From Diplodia intermedia (lineage: Eukaryota > Ascomycota > Dothideomycetes > Botryosphaeriales > Botryosphaeriaceae): a stretch of 64,000 bases of DNA. A program made the position numbers and the translations under genes. The stretch covers positions 1 through 64,000 of the forward strand of contig JAKEKT010000089.1 in assembly GCA_021495925.1 (NCBI GenBank). The letters are read 5' to 3'. The notes beneath the pieces were generated by a model, which worked only from the letters and a program-made list of their open reading frames with translations, made no database searches and was not told the DNA's origin. Each line of letters starts with the position of its first letter. The first letter of the stretch is position 1. Below are positions 25,264-38,338 of this stretch, one piece after another.

Positions 25264-26607
25264 ATAGCTTCTTCGAAGTAAAATTCTTCTCTTTTAAATT
25301 CTACTCTACTTCTCTTAGTATAGATAGAGGACTTTAAGGCTATAAATATAGCTATAAAAAACTTTAAGAAACCTCTAACTACGTCTATTTCGCTATTAAG
25401 AATTACTATCTCAAAGCCTTCGACCTTTAAATCTACGAAAGAACTATTTATTCGAGAAAGTCTACTTAAATAACGCGTTTTAATAGTTATTTTAACTTTC
25501 TTAATAAAGAGAAAGAGCGAATTATCTATCTTTCGCTTTATCTACTACGAAGAAAGCGAGAAAAGTATAGTACTTTTATTAAAAACTATATAAGAGGCTA
25601 TCGATCGGTCTCTTAGTCTTCTTATTATAGCCGCGAATCTCTTAAAGGCTAGAAAAGAATAGAGGTCTATTTTAGATCTAATTAAGATTATACGATAGTT
25701 TATTAAAATTAAAAGAACCGCGAATAAAGCCGACTTAATTCTCGCTACGTAGATACGAATTCTAAAAAAGACCGCGATAGACCTTATAAAAACTATAAGA
25801 ATTCTCTCGAAGTCTACTATCGTTCTTCTCTCGAAGTAGCCCTTATAGAGGTCTATATACGCGAATACGTAATCGATTCGCTCTACGTAGAGGTCTATCG
25901 TAGTATTAAGCTAGTTAACGTTTACGTATATCTCTATAATAGTAAAGATCTCGATAAACGCGAACGAATTTATTCTCGTCTTAGAAAAAAAGTAGAAGAA
26001 CCTCGCGTAGAAGACTTTCGCGTCTAAAAAGACTATTTACTAAGTAGTTCTTACTTTAGCTACGAAAATTAGAGACCTCTTATCGTTCGGCCTACGTAAC
26101 GTCTTTAATAAGATATTCTTAAACTAGCGAAATAAGAACGAGTTTATTATTACTATAGTCTCTCTTTCTTTAAAAAAGAATTTTATTCTTATCGCGTATA
26201 AGCTCTTCTTCGCCGAATTTCTTTTAAAGAATAAAACTATAATTAACTAGATTATTCTTACTTAATCGATTATAAAGAACCGTACGTAGTTTAAAGTAGT
26301 AGTATATAACGTATTTACGTAAGACTTCTCTATTCTCTCTCGCGAGAAGTTTAGAGAGATTATTCGATTCGAAGTCGCTATCTTTAATCTTAAGTTTAAG
26401 ATTATCGATACTCTCTACTAGCTTACGCTAAAGACGATAAGAGAAGAACGGCTATAATTCTCGCTCGTTTTAGTCTTTAAAATAGAAGACGAGGCCCGCT
26501 AAACTATCTTAAGACGCTTTTTTATTAGAGACGTCTTTTATAAGACTAAAAAGCTTAAAGAGCCGAGAAACGCTCTAAAGAACTCTAAATAAATTTATTT
26601 TTAATAA
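25264..26607 (+). pseudogene. L6 ORF1: gag-like, subfamily B, RIP-killed
   Basis: 1,344 bp, a multiple of three, from the ATA at 25264-25266 (Met-Ala-Ser-Ser-Lys before RIP) to a stop overlapping the ORF2 start at 26604. The N-terminal half is unlike subfamily A. The C-terminal half is close to it, including the segment that ends Arg-Asn-Ala-Leu-Lys-Asn-Ser-Lys. No zinc knuckle is obvious, though Cys and His codons are the ones RIP removes. Expected role: RNA-binding partner of ORF2. Stops stand at Trp and Gln positions. Confidence 0.85.
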
Positions 26608-29600
26608 GTTCTTTACGAGTTCTATAAGCTAACTTAAATAGAAGTATTTCGATAACGAAATCTATTTTAGATATTATAGTAGAGTTAAAGATAGATCTCG
26701 TTTTATATTAAGAATCGTATATCTTATTCTATAAGAACTCGGGCTTTTAGTCGATTAATTATTTCTTATTTATCTAAATTCTATTAATCTATTCTTTTAA
26801 TCTAAGGCCTCGAATATTAATCTACGTTTCCCGCTTTCTTAGAGAAATAGAGGTAAATTTAGAGGCTAAATTCGAGTAAAGTCTCGACCTAATAGTTTTA
26901 AGTATAGAGTAGCGTAAGTTTAAGTTTAAGCTACTTAACTTATATAACTAGAAGAATTAAACGAATAACGATTTTTAAAATACTCTAGAACGCGTTCTAT
27001 AATAGTAACTACTTAGAACGTAGGCTATAGTTACTAGAAATTTTAATATTTATTATTTCTAGTAGAATTCGAAATCTTCTTTCTCGTTTAGCGCTAATCG
27101 ACTAGTCGAATAGTTTAAAGAAAATAATCTATCTCTTTTAAATAAAGAAGAGAAAGACATCTTTTATCGTCTCTATTTAGAAAGAAAGACGGTTATCGAT
27201 CTTATACTAGCTACGCTAGCTTTAGCTAATAGAATTATTAACTAGTAAACGATTACGAACTTTAATTTCGATTATAAGATAATTCTATTTAGTCTAGAAC
27301 TAATAGACTATACGAAACCTTCTACGATAGCTACTACCGCTAGATTTAATACGGGAAAGACCGACTAGCCTAAGTTTTAAGAAATCTTTAAATAATAGAT
27401 AGAGACGATAGTATTTAAAGCTCTAAAAAGCTTAGAATTAAACCCTCTATTAAAAGATATCTCTAGAAACTTAATAGAAGGTTCGATCCGCTAAATACTC
27501 GCGTTAGATATCTTAGAGGTAAGTCTTAACTAAACTATATTTATCGCGGCGGATCTTTCTATTTCTCGATTAAAACTAGAAGCTCGTTCTAAACTATAGT
27601 AGTTAAACGAGCTTTTAGAAGAATAAAGATAACTACGAAGAGAGGCTAACGCTTTTAAATCTCTACGCACGAAAGAGAATAAGCGACGGTACTTAAATAG
27701 TCGAAATATCTACTTTAAAGCGATTAAGAGGGCTAAACGCGAATACTAGAATTTATTTCTAGAAAAAGAAACTCTTAAGACTATCTTTAAGACTATAGCT
27801 TATACTAAGTCTAGAACGCATACTAGAATTCTTAAGATTAGCTATAATACGTATACGAAAAAACGCCTAGAAGATAGTTTTAAGAAAAAGTATTTAGTTC
27901 TTAGAAAGAGGCTCTTTTTATCGCCTTCTTCTATCGTCTCTTTTAACTAGTAAAGCTACGTCTCTAAACGCTAAAACTAGCCGAAGCTTAGTTTAAGAAA
28001 AATTAAGAACGCGTACTTTACGTAAATTAAAGAGAAAACGCCGAGACTAGACGCTATTATATAAGAGATTATTATTTATATATTTAGAGCGAAGTCTAGC
28101 GTCTTTAATAAGGTCTTTTCTACGCTATTCGTCTATAAATATTATTCTACGGGCTAGCGTACGGCTACCAAGGTAATTCTAAGTAAGAAAAAGAGCGATA
28201 TTATAGACTCGAAGTTCTATTATATTATTTCTCTTCTTAATTATCTCGAAAAAGTACTAGAACGAATTATAGCTAAAAGACTAGACTATTTAGTAAAGAT
28301 CTTCGATCTTCTTTACTATATCTAAATTAGAGAAAGATTAAAGAAATCCGCGATTAATATTATAATACTTTTATCGAATAAAGTAGAGAAGAACTACCGT
28401 CTTAAATATAAGACCTTCGTACTTTTTCTTAATATTAAGAGCGTCTTTAACTACGTAGTTAAAGAATAACTTCTAGCTATAATAGCTTAAATTAGTATAC
28501 TAATTAATCTACTTATATAGATAAAATCGTTTATATCTATATAAATATTAAGCCTCGCGTTTAACGAAGAAGAAGAAGAGTTTAGTCTAATTAAAATAAA
28601 TATTTTATAAGAAAGCTTAGTCTTATCTATTCTCTTTTTAATTTATTTTTAAAAGATATTTTCTATCTTTAAGACTTCTTTTCTCTCTTATATTAACGAT
28701 ATTACGATAATAGCTAGCTCCGGTAGCTAGAAAAGTAATAAGAAGATATTAGAAAAGAAGATAAAAAGACTCTTTACGCGAGGCTACGAAAATTATATTA
28801 AATTTAATCTTAAGAAGATAAAGCTTATATACTTTATTCGTTTTTTTAAAGAGAACTCGAAACTACGCTTGGTCTCTATTATATTATCTACGAAAGATAT
28901 AGTAGAACCAAAGAATTAGATTAAGTAGCTAGAAATTTACTTTAACTATAGATTTATCTTTAAGACGTACGTATTTAAAAGAGTTAGTTAGGTCCGTTTA
29001 ATTCTCTATTATCTCTCTAGACTCGCTAATATTAAAAGAAGACTCTTTCTCTACGTAGTTCGCTAGCTTTATTTAGCTTACGTAACTATAATTATAGACT
29101 ACGGCTTTAAAATCTATTAGAAAAACTAGAGGCGATTTATTCGTTAATTAAGAGTTCTTTAGAATCTTACTCTACGAAAGATTCTAGAGGTTTTTAAAAC
29201 CGCCTCTATAATTTCTCTAGAAATAGAGAGTGAAATTCTACTAGCGAATATTTATCTAAACGAGCGGTTACGAAAATACGCTCTTAGAACGAATTTACTT
29301 AAAGAATTCTATTTTCTTTAAATCGAACTAGAGAAGATAAATCTAGACTAATAAAAAATAGAGACGCTAATATAGTTAGAGAAGATTAAACTTCTTCTTA
29401 AAGAGTAATCTACTCTCTTAGAAGAAGTCGATCTCTTCTACTTTTCGTCGTAGACTATTAACCTTCTCTACGTAGCTACGGTTAGCCCTCTAAATAAAGA
29501 GAAGTAGACTTCGACCTATATACTTAATATTAAGAAGGTATTCTCTAATTAAATAGCTATCTACTTCGACGCCTTCGTTCTATCTTCGAGTAAAAATATA

Positions 29601-30010
29601 GGCGTTAGCGTAGTAGCTTTCGACTTTAGCTAATCTAAAAAGAATTTAACGCGCTAAATTTATAAGAACCTCGGTTCGAAGAATCTAGTATATAACGACG
29701 AGATAGAAGGGCTAGTAATAGCCTTTAACTTTATCGTTAAAAGTCGGGTCCGCGATAAAGATATAAGAATCTATATAGATAACTAGGCCGCGATTCTTAG
29801 ACTAAAGAAGCCCTCTAATACGTTTAAGTAAGATTAATAGATTTAAGCTATTAGCTTAGCTAAAAAGCTAAGAGATAGAGAAAATACTATCTCTCTAGAA
29901 TAATATCTTAGCTATAAGAATATTCTAGATAATAAGTATATCGATCGGCTTACTAAAAGCGCTACGAAGTACTTTATTAGAAGAACTTCTACTTCTCTAA
30001 GCTTCTATCG

Positions 30011-30025
30011 AAGTAAGATTAAGTA
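30011..30025 (+). repeat. L7 target-site duplication, left
   Basis: AAGTAAGATTAAGTA, 15 bp, identical to 36536-36550. Confidence 0.93.
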
Positions 30026-30734
30026 TTTTTTATTTATTTATTTAGTTTAACGTTTCTCTAGAGTCTAGAACTATTAGAGACGAGGTCTCTTAAGAGGGCT
30101 CGCTTCTATCTATATATCTAAATATATACATGTCGGAGGGGGGTTCTAGAAGGGTACTAGAAACGGTATGCTTAAAAGCTTAAAAAAGAGTAGAGAGCGT
30201 AGCTAAGATAAAGAAAAGATAAATAAAATAAAGCGAGAGCTTAGAAACCGGCGAAAATAGAGATAAAAAGTAAAGTAAGTAAGCCCTCTTCTTAGAGAGG
30301 GTCTTCTCGACTAGTTAGATTCGTTTAGCTTTCTTCTATCTAAGACCGATACTTACTTACTATTTATTATAACTAGCCGAAGTATTACCACTAGCGAACT
30401 AGCTACATAACCCTACTCTTAAATTTAGAAATCTAAAAAAGGGCTCTAAATAGAGGTTACTCGACCGGGAATTAAACCTTAGCTTTTTAGCCCCGTTAGC
30501 TTAGTTACTAACTACACTAGACAGCCGTAGATACTAGTAGAAACGGCTGCTTAAGCTTAAATACCCGCTATTTAGCCGTTTTCCTTCGGTTCTCGCCCGT
30601 TTCTACTTTAAATCGAAAGCGGCGAGGGCGCTAAGAACGAGAAGAAGTAGAAGAAGAAAATAGAAGAAAGAAATAAGTATAAACGAGCGTCTAGCGATAC
30701 GTATTTAGACCTCGTTAGGCAAGTCGTTTAATTA

Positions 30735-33700
30735 CTACCGTCTAGTAGTAATCTTTATTTATTTTAAGAACTTAGCCGTTAGGCTAGTCTCTAGAGTCGA
30801 AAAAAAGAGATTCGAAAGGTCGAGTCGATACTTCTTAAGCCCGTCTTTTAAGAGAACCTAAGGGCCTCTATAAAGAGAATAAGAGAGAAGTAGATAGCGT
30901 AGTATCTATCTAGCCGTACGGCTACATCTACACTAGTCGTTTTCGGCGTGGTTAAGGCGATAAAGATAAGACTTAAAGTAGCCGTATTCGATCTTTAGTT
31001 AATAGAAGGCGGAGGCCGTTTCTCTAACTTTCGTAGAAGATTTAAGCCGCTACTCTATCTCTAAATCGAAGATACGTTTATAGGGCGAGTCCGACGTCGA
31101 TTTAAGCTTCGTTTTTTACTTCTCGTAGGTCTTCTACTTAACTTTACTTCGATAGAAGCTTAGAGAAGTAGAGGCTCTACTTAAAGAATACTTCGTAGCT
31201 CTTTTCGCGAGCCAATCGGCGTACTCGTTGCCTAGAACGTTCTCGTAGTTAGGATATTATTCTAGAGAGACGGTATTCCCTCTAGCCCTTAGCGTTTTAG
31301 CTAATCTAATAGCCCGAATTTGCTATGCTTACTCGGGCGTATTAGCGGGCTTACTTAGCCTAAGAATCGCGGCCTAGTTATCCGCGTAGATTCTTATATC
31401 TTTAGAGGCGTGCCCGGCTCTAACGGCGAGTTTTAGGGTTATTACTAGCCCCTCTATCTCGCCGTTATATACTAGATTCTCGAAACCGAGGTTCTTATAA
31501 ATCTAGCGCGCTAGGTTCTCTTTAGATTGGCTAAAGTCGAAGGCTACTATTTCGACCCCTACGTTTCTACCCGTAGATAGAACGGAGGCGTTAGAATAGA
31601 TAGCTATTCGATTAGAGAGTGCCCTCTTAACTTCGAGCGCGTAGGCCTTAGTCTACTTCTCTTTATTTAAGGGGCTAATCGTAGTCGAATAGAATAGTTC
31701 GAGTAACTACGGCGGAAAGTAGAAGGGTTTAACTACTTCTAAAGACGCGGGTTACGTTTTTAAAAGAAGTTTAATCTTCTCTAACTACGTAGGTCTATCT
31801 AAAACCCGTCGATCTAGGTTAATCTTCTCTAGTTCGATTCGAATAAAGTGGGATTCTTCGAGTAAATTCGTTCTAAGAGTATATTTTCGTAACCGCTCGT
31901 TTAAATAAATATCCGCTAGTGGGATTCCACTCTCTATTTCTAGGGGAATTATAGGGGCAGTCTTAAAAACCTCTAGAATCTTTCGTAGGGCAAGATTCTA
32001 AAGGACTCTAAATTAACGGGTGAACTACCCCTAATTTTTCTAGTAGATTTCGGAGCCGTAGTCTACAACCGTAGTAACGCAAGCTAGATATAGCTAGCGA
32101 ACCGCGTGGGGAAAAAGCCCCCTCTCGACGTTAGCTAGTCTAGAGAGACGATAAAAGACCGAACGGGCCTAGCTAATTCTTTTAGACACGTACGTCTTAA
32201 AGATAAACCCGTAGTTAAAGTAAATTTCTAGTTATTTAACTTATTCTTTAGGTTCTATTACGTCCCCCGTAGAAAGCGTAATTAAAATAGAACGGGGTTC
32301 CGAGTCTTTCTTAAAGAAATAGGCGAAGTAAATAAGCTTCGTCTTTTTTAGATCGAATTTAATATAGTTTTTCTATTCCCGCGTATAGAGTTTATTCGCC
32401 TTCTTCTCTAGAATCGCCTTATTACGTTTCTAGCTACCGGAGCTAGCTATAAGCGCAATATCGTCGATATAAGAGAGAAACGAAGCTTTAGAGACGAAAA
32501 ATAACTCTCGAAGATAGATTAGAAAGAGAATAGACGAGACCGAGCTTTCTTACGAAATATTCGTCTCTATCGGGCTAAACTCTTTCTTCTCTTCGTTAAA
32601 CGCGAGGCTTAGTGTCCGTATAGATATAAACGATTTTACCCACGCGAGTAGATTAATCGGCATATCGATTCGAGTTATTATAGCTAGAAGTTATTCTTCG
32701 GCCACGTAGTTAAAGACGCTTTTAATATCGAGAAAAAGCACGAAGATCTTACGTTTAAGACGGCGATTCTTCTCTACTTTATTCGATAAAAGTATTACGG
32801 CATCGATCGCGGATTTCTTTAACCTTTTTCTAATTTAAGTGTAGTAAAGAAGGTTAGAGGTCTTCGCTAGATAGCCTAGTCTTTTAGCCGTAATTCGTTC
32901 TAGTACTTTTTCGAGGCAATTAAGAAGAGAAATAATATAATAGAACTTTAAATCCGCGGTATCGCTCTTTTTCTTACTTAGAATTACCTCGGTAGCCGTA
33001 CGCCAGCCCGTAGAATAATATTCGTAGGCGAATAGCGTAGAAAGAATCTTATTAAAGGCGCCGGGCTTCGCTCTAAACGTATAAGTAATAATCTCTTACG
33101 TAATAGCGTCTAGTCCCGGCGTTTTCCCTTTAATTTGCGTGAAGCACGTATTCTCGATTTCTCTTAAACTAAGCTTCGGCCAGTCCTAGCGCTTAGAAAC
33201 GTAGCTTTACTAGTTAAAAGAGACGATAGAAGAAGACGGCGGGAAGAGCCTCTTTCTAAGAGCTAAATACTTCTTCTTAAAACTACCTTCTAGACGTTTT
33301 TCCGCATGCGTGTCGTAGCTAATCTCGGGAATTCTAGCATGCGTTCTAGTCTTAGTATAAGCTATAGCCTTAAAGATAGTCTTAGAAGTTTCTTTTTCTA
33401 GAAAAGAATTTTAGTGTTCGCGTTTAACTCTCTTAACCGCTTCGAAGTAGATATTTCGGCTATTTAAGTATCTTCGCTTATTCTCTTTCGTGCGTAGAGA
33501 TTTAAAAGCGTCGGCCTCTCTTCGTAGTCGTCTTCGTTCTTCTAAAAGCTCGTCCGACCACTACGGTTTAGATCGAGCTTCTAGTTTTAATCGGGGAATA
33601 GAAAGGTCCGCCGCGATAGATATAGTCTAGTTAAGGCTTGCCCTTAGAGCATCTAGCGCGGGTATTTAGCGGATCGAGCCTTCTATTAAGTCTTTAGAGA

Positions 33701-34556
33701 TATCTTTCGATAAGAAATTTAATTCTAAGCTTTTTAGGGCCTCGAATACTACCGTCTCTACCTATTATTTAAAGATTTTCTAAAACTTAGGCCAGTCGGT
33801 CTTTCCCGTATTAAATCTAGCGGTAGTAGCTACCGTAGAAGGTCCCGTATAGCCGGCCGGTTCTAGACTAAATAGAATTATCTTATAATCGGAGCCGAAG
33901 TCCGCGATCGTTTGCTAGTCGGTAATTCTATTAGCTAAGGCCGGCGTAGTAAGTATAAGGTCGATAATTATCTCTCTTTCTAGATAGGGGCGGTAAAAGA
34001 TACTCTCGCCCTCTTCGTTTAAGAGAGATAGATCGTTTTCTTCTAACTATTTTACTAGCCGGTTGGCGCTAGATAAGAGGGGAGATTCTAGATCCCACTA
34101 GAAATAATAAATGTTAAAATCCCCGGCTACTATAGTCTACGTTCTAAGGGATTACCATTATAGAACGCGTTCTAGAGTAAGCCGAAAATCGTTGCCCGTT
34201 TAATCCTTCTAGTTATATAAGTTAAGCAGCTTAAACTTTAACTTTCGCTACTCTATACTTAGAACTATTAGATCGAAACTTTACTAGAATTCGGCCTCTA
34301 AATTTACCTTCGTTCCCCTAAGAAAGCGAAAGACGTAGATTAGTATTTAAGGCCTTAGATCGAAAGAATAGACCGATAGAATTTAAACGAATAAGAGATA
34401 ATTAATTAACCGAAAGTCTAAGTTCTCGTAGAGTAAGATATACGGTTCTTAATAAAGAACGAGATCTATCTTTAACTCTACTACGATGTCTAGAATAAAT
34501 TTCGTTACCGAAATGCTTCTATTTAAGTTAGCTTATAGAACTCGTAAAGAACTTAT
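30735..34556 (-). pseudogene. L7 ORF2: endonuclease-RT-RNase H, RIP-killed
   Basis: 3,822 bp from the ATA at 34554-34556 to the TAG at 30735-30737. The RT box at about 32460-32471 keeps Tyr-Ile-Asp-Asp intact. The frame aligns without any gap to L9. Fewer sites are mutated than in the outer copies, but in-frame stops at former Trp and Gln codons still close the frame. Because it is the closest to the ancestor together with L9, it is a good reference for domain limits. The role is reverse transcription primed at a nicked target. Confidence 0.93.
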
Positions 34557-35893
34557 TTAAAACGAGTTTATTTTAAGTTCTTTAGGGTATTTCTCGGCCC
34601 TCTAAGCTTCTTCGCCTTAACGAAAACGCCGTAAACGTAGAGACGTTTAGAGATAGCCTTTCGAGCCTTCTCTTTAGTCTCGAACGCGAGAACTAGCGAG
34701 CTCGTAGACTACTTCGCTCTTCTAGTCTTTAGCGTAAGCTAGTAGAAGATATCGATAACCTTTAGACCGTCGTTATAGACCTTAATTTCTATTCGAATAG
34801 CCTCGCTAAAGTCCTCGCGGGAGAGGGTCGAAAGGTCTCGCGTAGACACGCCGTGTACGGCTATCTTATACTACGTGCGGTTTTTCGTAATTAACCGAGT
34901 AGAGATAATCCGATTAATTATCGCCTTATTTTTTAAAAGAAATTCGGCGAAGAAGTCCTCGCATGCGGTAAGTACGATGTTCTTTTTTAGCGAGAGAGAG
35001 ACCGTTACGATCGTAGGTCTCGTTCTCTTAAGCTAGTTCGAAAACGCCTTATTAAAGGCGTTTCGTAGTCTAAAGAACGAGAAGTCCGCGATTTTCGTAG
35101 CCGACGTAAGAATAATCTACCGCGTAACTTTCTTAAACGTAAGGGCCTTTATCTTCTTCTTTAAAGAAGAAGTAATTCATAGCCCTTCTTTCGACGCGGC
35201 GATAGTAGTTATCGAAGTATACGTAGATTAGCTAGGTACTACGATCGGCTGCTACGTAGGCTTCGGGCGTTACGAAGTCGGGGGAATAGCCCTTTACGAG
35301 GCCTAGTTTAAGAAAATAGCGGTAGCGAACTTAGATAAGTTCTTCGTTTTCTTCGCGAGGTCTATCGCGGTCTTTTCGAGGGCTTAAACTTACGTAGTAA
35401 GAACCGCGCCGGCCTTATCTACGGTTTTATTCGTCTTAGTATACTACCGTACGATCTTAATTAGGTCTAGAATAGACCTCTATTTTTCCTTAAAGAAGGC
35501 GAGATCCGCGGCCTTAACTAGAAGGCCGAGTGCGTATTCTACGACCTCTTTCGACGATCGTAGGTTTATTTCGAGTTATCGTACGTTCTCGATATTCGAA
35601 TTAATACGAGATTTAAAGACGAATCGAGAGTTCGACACTTCTCTCTTCGCGGGGAGGGTTAGTATTACCCTTAGAAAGAGCCGTTTCTTACGTAGATTCT
35701 CTTACGAAAAGAGATTTTTCGTAGGTTTAGAGGCCGAGAGGTCTGGCGTAGCCACTACTAAAAGGGGCGTAGGCGTAGTCGGAGAATTCTCGAAGTTTTT
35801 TATAACCATATTTATGGCCTCGGAGTCTATATCCTACGTTAGAGAAGATAGAGTAGGGCTCGAAGAGAGTAAATCCTACTTCGAAGAAGGCAT
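34553..35893 (-). pseudogene. L7 ORF1: gag-like, start ATG retained
   Basis: 1,341 bp. The ATG at 35891-35893 (Met-Pro-Ser-Ser-Lys) is intact and fixes the start for the whole family, since all other copies have ATA at this place. The stop overlaps the ORF2 start, ATGA before RIP. The protein is basic, with long Lys/Arg-rich stretches and a C-terminal part that aligns in all copies. Several in-frame stops interrupt it. No zinc knuckle was recognised. Confidence 0.88.
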
Positions 35894-36535
35894 TCTAGAT
35901 TTAAAAGAAGATTTCTAAGCTCTTTCTATAAGAAAAACGTGTAGAAATAATAGAAATAGACGAGAAATAGACTAAAAGTAAATTACCGGCTTTAGTTTCG
36001 TCTAAACTAAGCCGTAAATAAAAGAAACCTAGGCCGAGACGAGGACTTTTCTTAATTACTTACTCTCTAGAAGTAAACGAAGGGGTCGATAGAGCCGACG
36101 CGAATATCGAAGGTTCCGAGAAACCGAGTAGCGCCTTAGCGTTAAGCTCGAACCGTGCGAAGCGTCTATGCACGTAAAACTCTTTAGTAAGGCCTAGAAA
36201 AGGGGCTTCTAGTAGGCTTTAGAGTAGAATTCTCGGGCGTAGAAAAGAGCTACTAAAATATAACTTTAGAAACGAATTTCTTAGTGCCGTGCGGTTCTCT
36301 ATACGAAGTTTAGGGCGAATTTAAGTGGTTTTCGAGGGTAGAGGGAGCTACGAAGCTCTAACTAGTCTAGTACTATCTAGGGCACCTCTTTTTCTACGTA
36401 TTACGTAATAGCGCGTACGTCTACGAAGCTAAGAATCGAGATTCTAGCTAAGAAAATCGAGGGCTTTCGAATAGTATCGGTCTTAGCGTAATTCTCGAGG
36501 GTCGAATTCGAAGGTTGTTAACGATATTATAAATT

Positions 36536-36550
36536 AAGTAAGATTAAGTA
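36536..36550 (+). repeat. L7 target-site duplication, right
   Basis: AAGTAAGATTAAGTA, identical to 30011-30025. Confidence 0.93.
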
Positions 36551-37663
36551 GAAGACCTACGAAGAGTAGAAAAAGAAGCTTAAATTAACGATAAACTCGT
36601 TCTATAAACGCATCTTTAGTTTAGAGATAGGGCGGCGGCTTAAATCTTCTATAAAAGTTAGAGAAATAGCCTTCGTCTTCTATTAGCTAAAGATTAGATA
36701 TAAATACTTTAAGTTCTATCTTTATCGCCTCGACCACGCTAAAAACGACTAGTATAGATATAGTCGTACGGCTAAATAGATATCGCGTTATCTACTTCTC
36801 TTCTACTCTCTTTATAGAAACCCCCGAATTCTCGTAAAAGACGAGCTTAAGAAGAATTAACTCGAACTATCGAATCTCTTTTTCTTAACTCTAGAAGCTA
36901 GCTTAATAACGAAGTTCTTAGAATAAATAAAGATTACTACTAGACGATAGTAATTAAATAACTTATCTAATAAGATCTAAATACGTATTATCTAACGCTC
37001 GTTTATATATATCTCTTTCTTTTATTTTCTTCTTCTACTTCTCTACGTTCTCGGCGCGTTCGCCGCGTTCGATTTAAAGTAGAAACGGGCGAGAGCTAAA
37101 GAAAAACAACTAAATAGCGAATATTTAAGTTAAAGTAGCTATCTCTACTAGTATCTACGGCTATCTAGTATAGTTAGTAACTAAGCTAACGGGGCTAAAA
37201 AGCTAAAATTTAAATTTCGATTAAGTAATCTCTATTTAGAACTCTTTTTTATCTAGATTTAGAAGTAGAGTTATATAGCTAGTTTACTAGTAGTAATACT
37301 TCGACTAGTTATAATAAATAGTAAGCGAGTATTAGTCTTTAATAGAAGAAAGCTAAATAAATCTAACTAGTTAAAAAGATTCTCTCTAAGAAGAGAGCTT
37401 ACTTACTATACTTTTTATCTCTATTTTATTACTCTCTAAGATCTTACTTTATTTTTCTTTTTTTCTTTATTTTTCTAACTTTTTATACGCTCTCTATTTC
37501 TTCTTAAGCTTTTAAGCGTACCGTTTCTAGTACTCTTCTAGAATTCTCTCTAGTATATATATATTTAGATATATAGATAGAAGCGAATTCTTCTAAAAAA
37601 GTCTCGTCTCTAATAGTTTAAGACTCTAGAGAGACGTAAAACTAAATAAATAAATAAATAAAT

Positions 37664-37676
37664 AGCTAGTCTACGT
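37664..37676 (+). repeat. L6 target-site duplication, right
   Basis: AGCTAGTCTACGT, identical to 24610-24622, directly after the (TAAA)n tail of L6. Confidence 0.92.
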
Positions 37677-38338
37677 ATATCTTAATAGCCGTTATTATCG
37701 CGTTAAAAGAAGAGCTATAAATTATCTTTTCTTTAAAAAAAAAATTAAAGGCTTCTACGTCTAAGAAAGCTACGCGATAGATTATTTTTACGTTAACTAT
37801 AAAAATTACGAACTTCTTATTCTTTAATCTATAAAATATCTTTAATAAGGCGTTTTCGAACTAGCTAAAGAGAATAAGATTTATAATTATAATAATCTCT
37901 CTCTTATTAAAAAAGAATATTATATTTATTATATATAAAGACTTCTTCGCCGAATTTCTTTTAAAGAATAAGATAATAATTAATCGAGTTATTTCTACTT
38001 AATTAATTACGAAGAACCGCACGTAGTATAAAGTAATTATATATAGCGTATTTACGCGAGACCTCTTAATTCTCTTTCGTAAGAACTTTAGCGAGGCTAT
38101 TTAAACTAAGATTAAGATCTATAATAATCTAAAGATTATTAACGTTCTCTACTAGCTTACGCTAGAGACTAAAAGAATAAAGTAGTTTATAAACTTACTA
38201 GTTCTCGCGTTTAAGATTAAAGAGAAGGCTTAAAAGACTATCTCTAAATATCTCTATATTTATAATATATCTATAAAGATAAAGAAGCTAAGAGAGTCAA
38301 GAAATACTCTAAAGAACTCTAAATAAAACTTATTTTAA

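Larger units (their letters stand above)
30026..36535 (-). mobile_element. L7: full-length LINE, among the least RIP-mutated
   Basis: Minus-strand copy of 6,510 bp, the innermost layer of the middle nest (inside L6, inside L5, inside G1). It is visibly richer in G and C and keeps many CpA and TpG sites, for example CATGCGTG near 33305. Its ORF1 ATG survives. Its 5' end at the right shares TTATAAYATCGTTAA-type sequence with L9, so both keep the full 5' end. Subfamily A, (TAAA)n tail. It was probably among the last insertions in this window. Confidence 0.95.
26604..36950 (+). pseudogene. L6 ORF2: endonuclease-RT-RNase H, split by L7
   Basis: The left part, 26604-30025, is 3,422 bp; the right part, 36551-36950, is 400 bp; the sum is exactly 3,822 bp. 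This confirms that one 15-bp duplication copy must be dropped at the join. The RT box starts at 28689 and reads Tyr-Ile-Asn-Asp. The endonuclease and RT lie in the left part. L7 inserted after RNase H, so only the C-terminal tail is on the right. The RNase H first Asp-Ala pair is still Asp-Ala near 29560. Roles as for L9 ORF2. It is dead through many TAG and TAA codons. Confidence 0.92.
24623..37663 (+). mobile_element. L6: full-length LINE, split by L7
   Basis: Plus-strand copy, 24623-30025 plus 36551-37663, 6,516 bp in all. With L8 and L10 it forms a second subfamily (B), marked by the 5' start AAAAATTCTAGAACC and, in L6 and L8, by ACGTAAAACT before a (TAAA)n tail; its ORF1 N-terminal half differs from the other copies. 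It sits in ORF1 of L5 and carries L7 in its ORF2. RIP is heavy. Confidence 0.94.
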
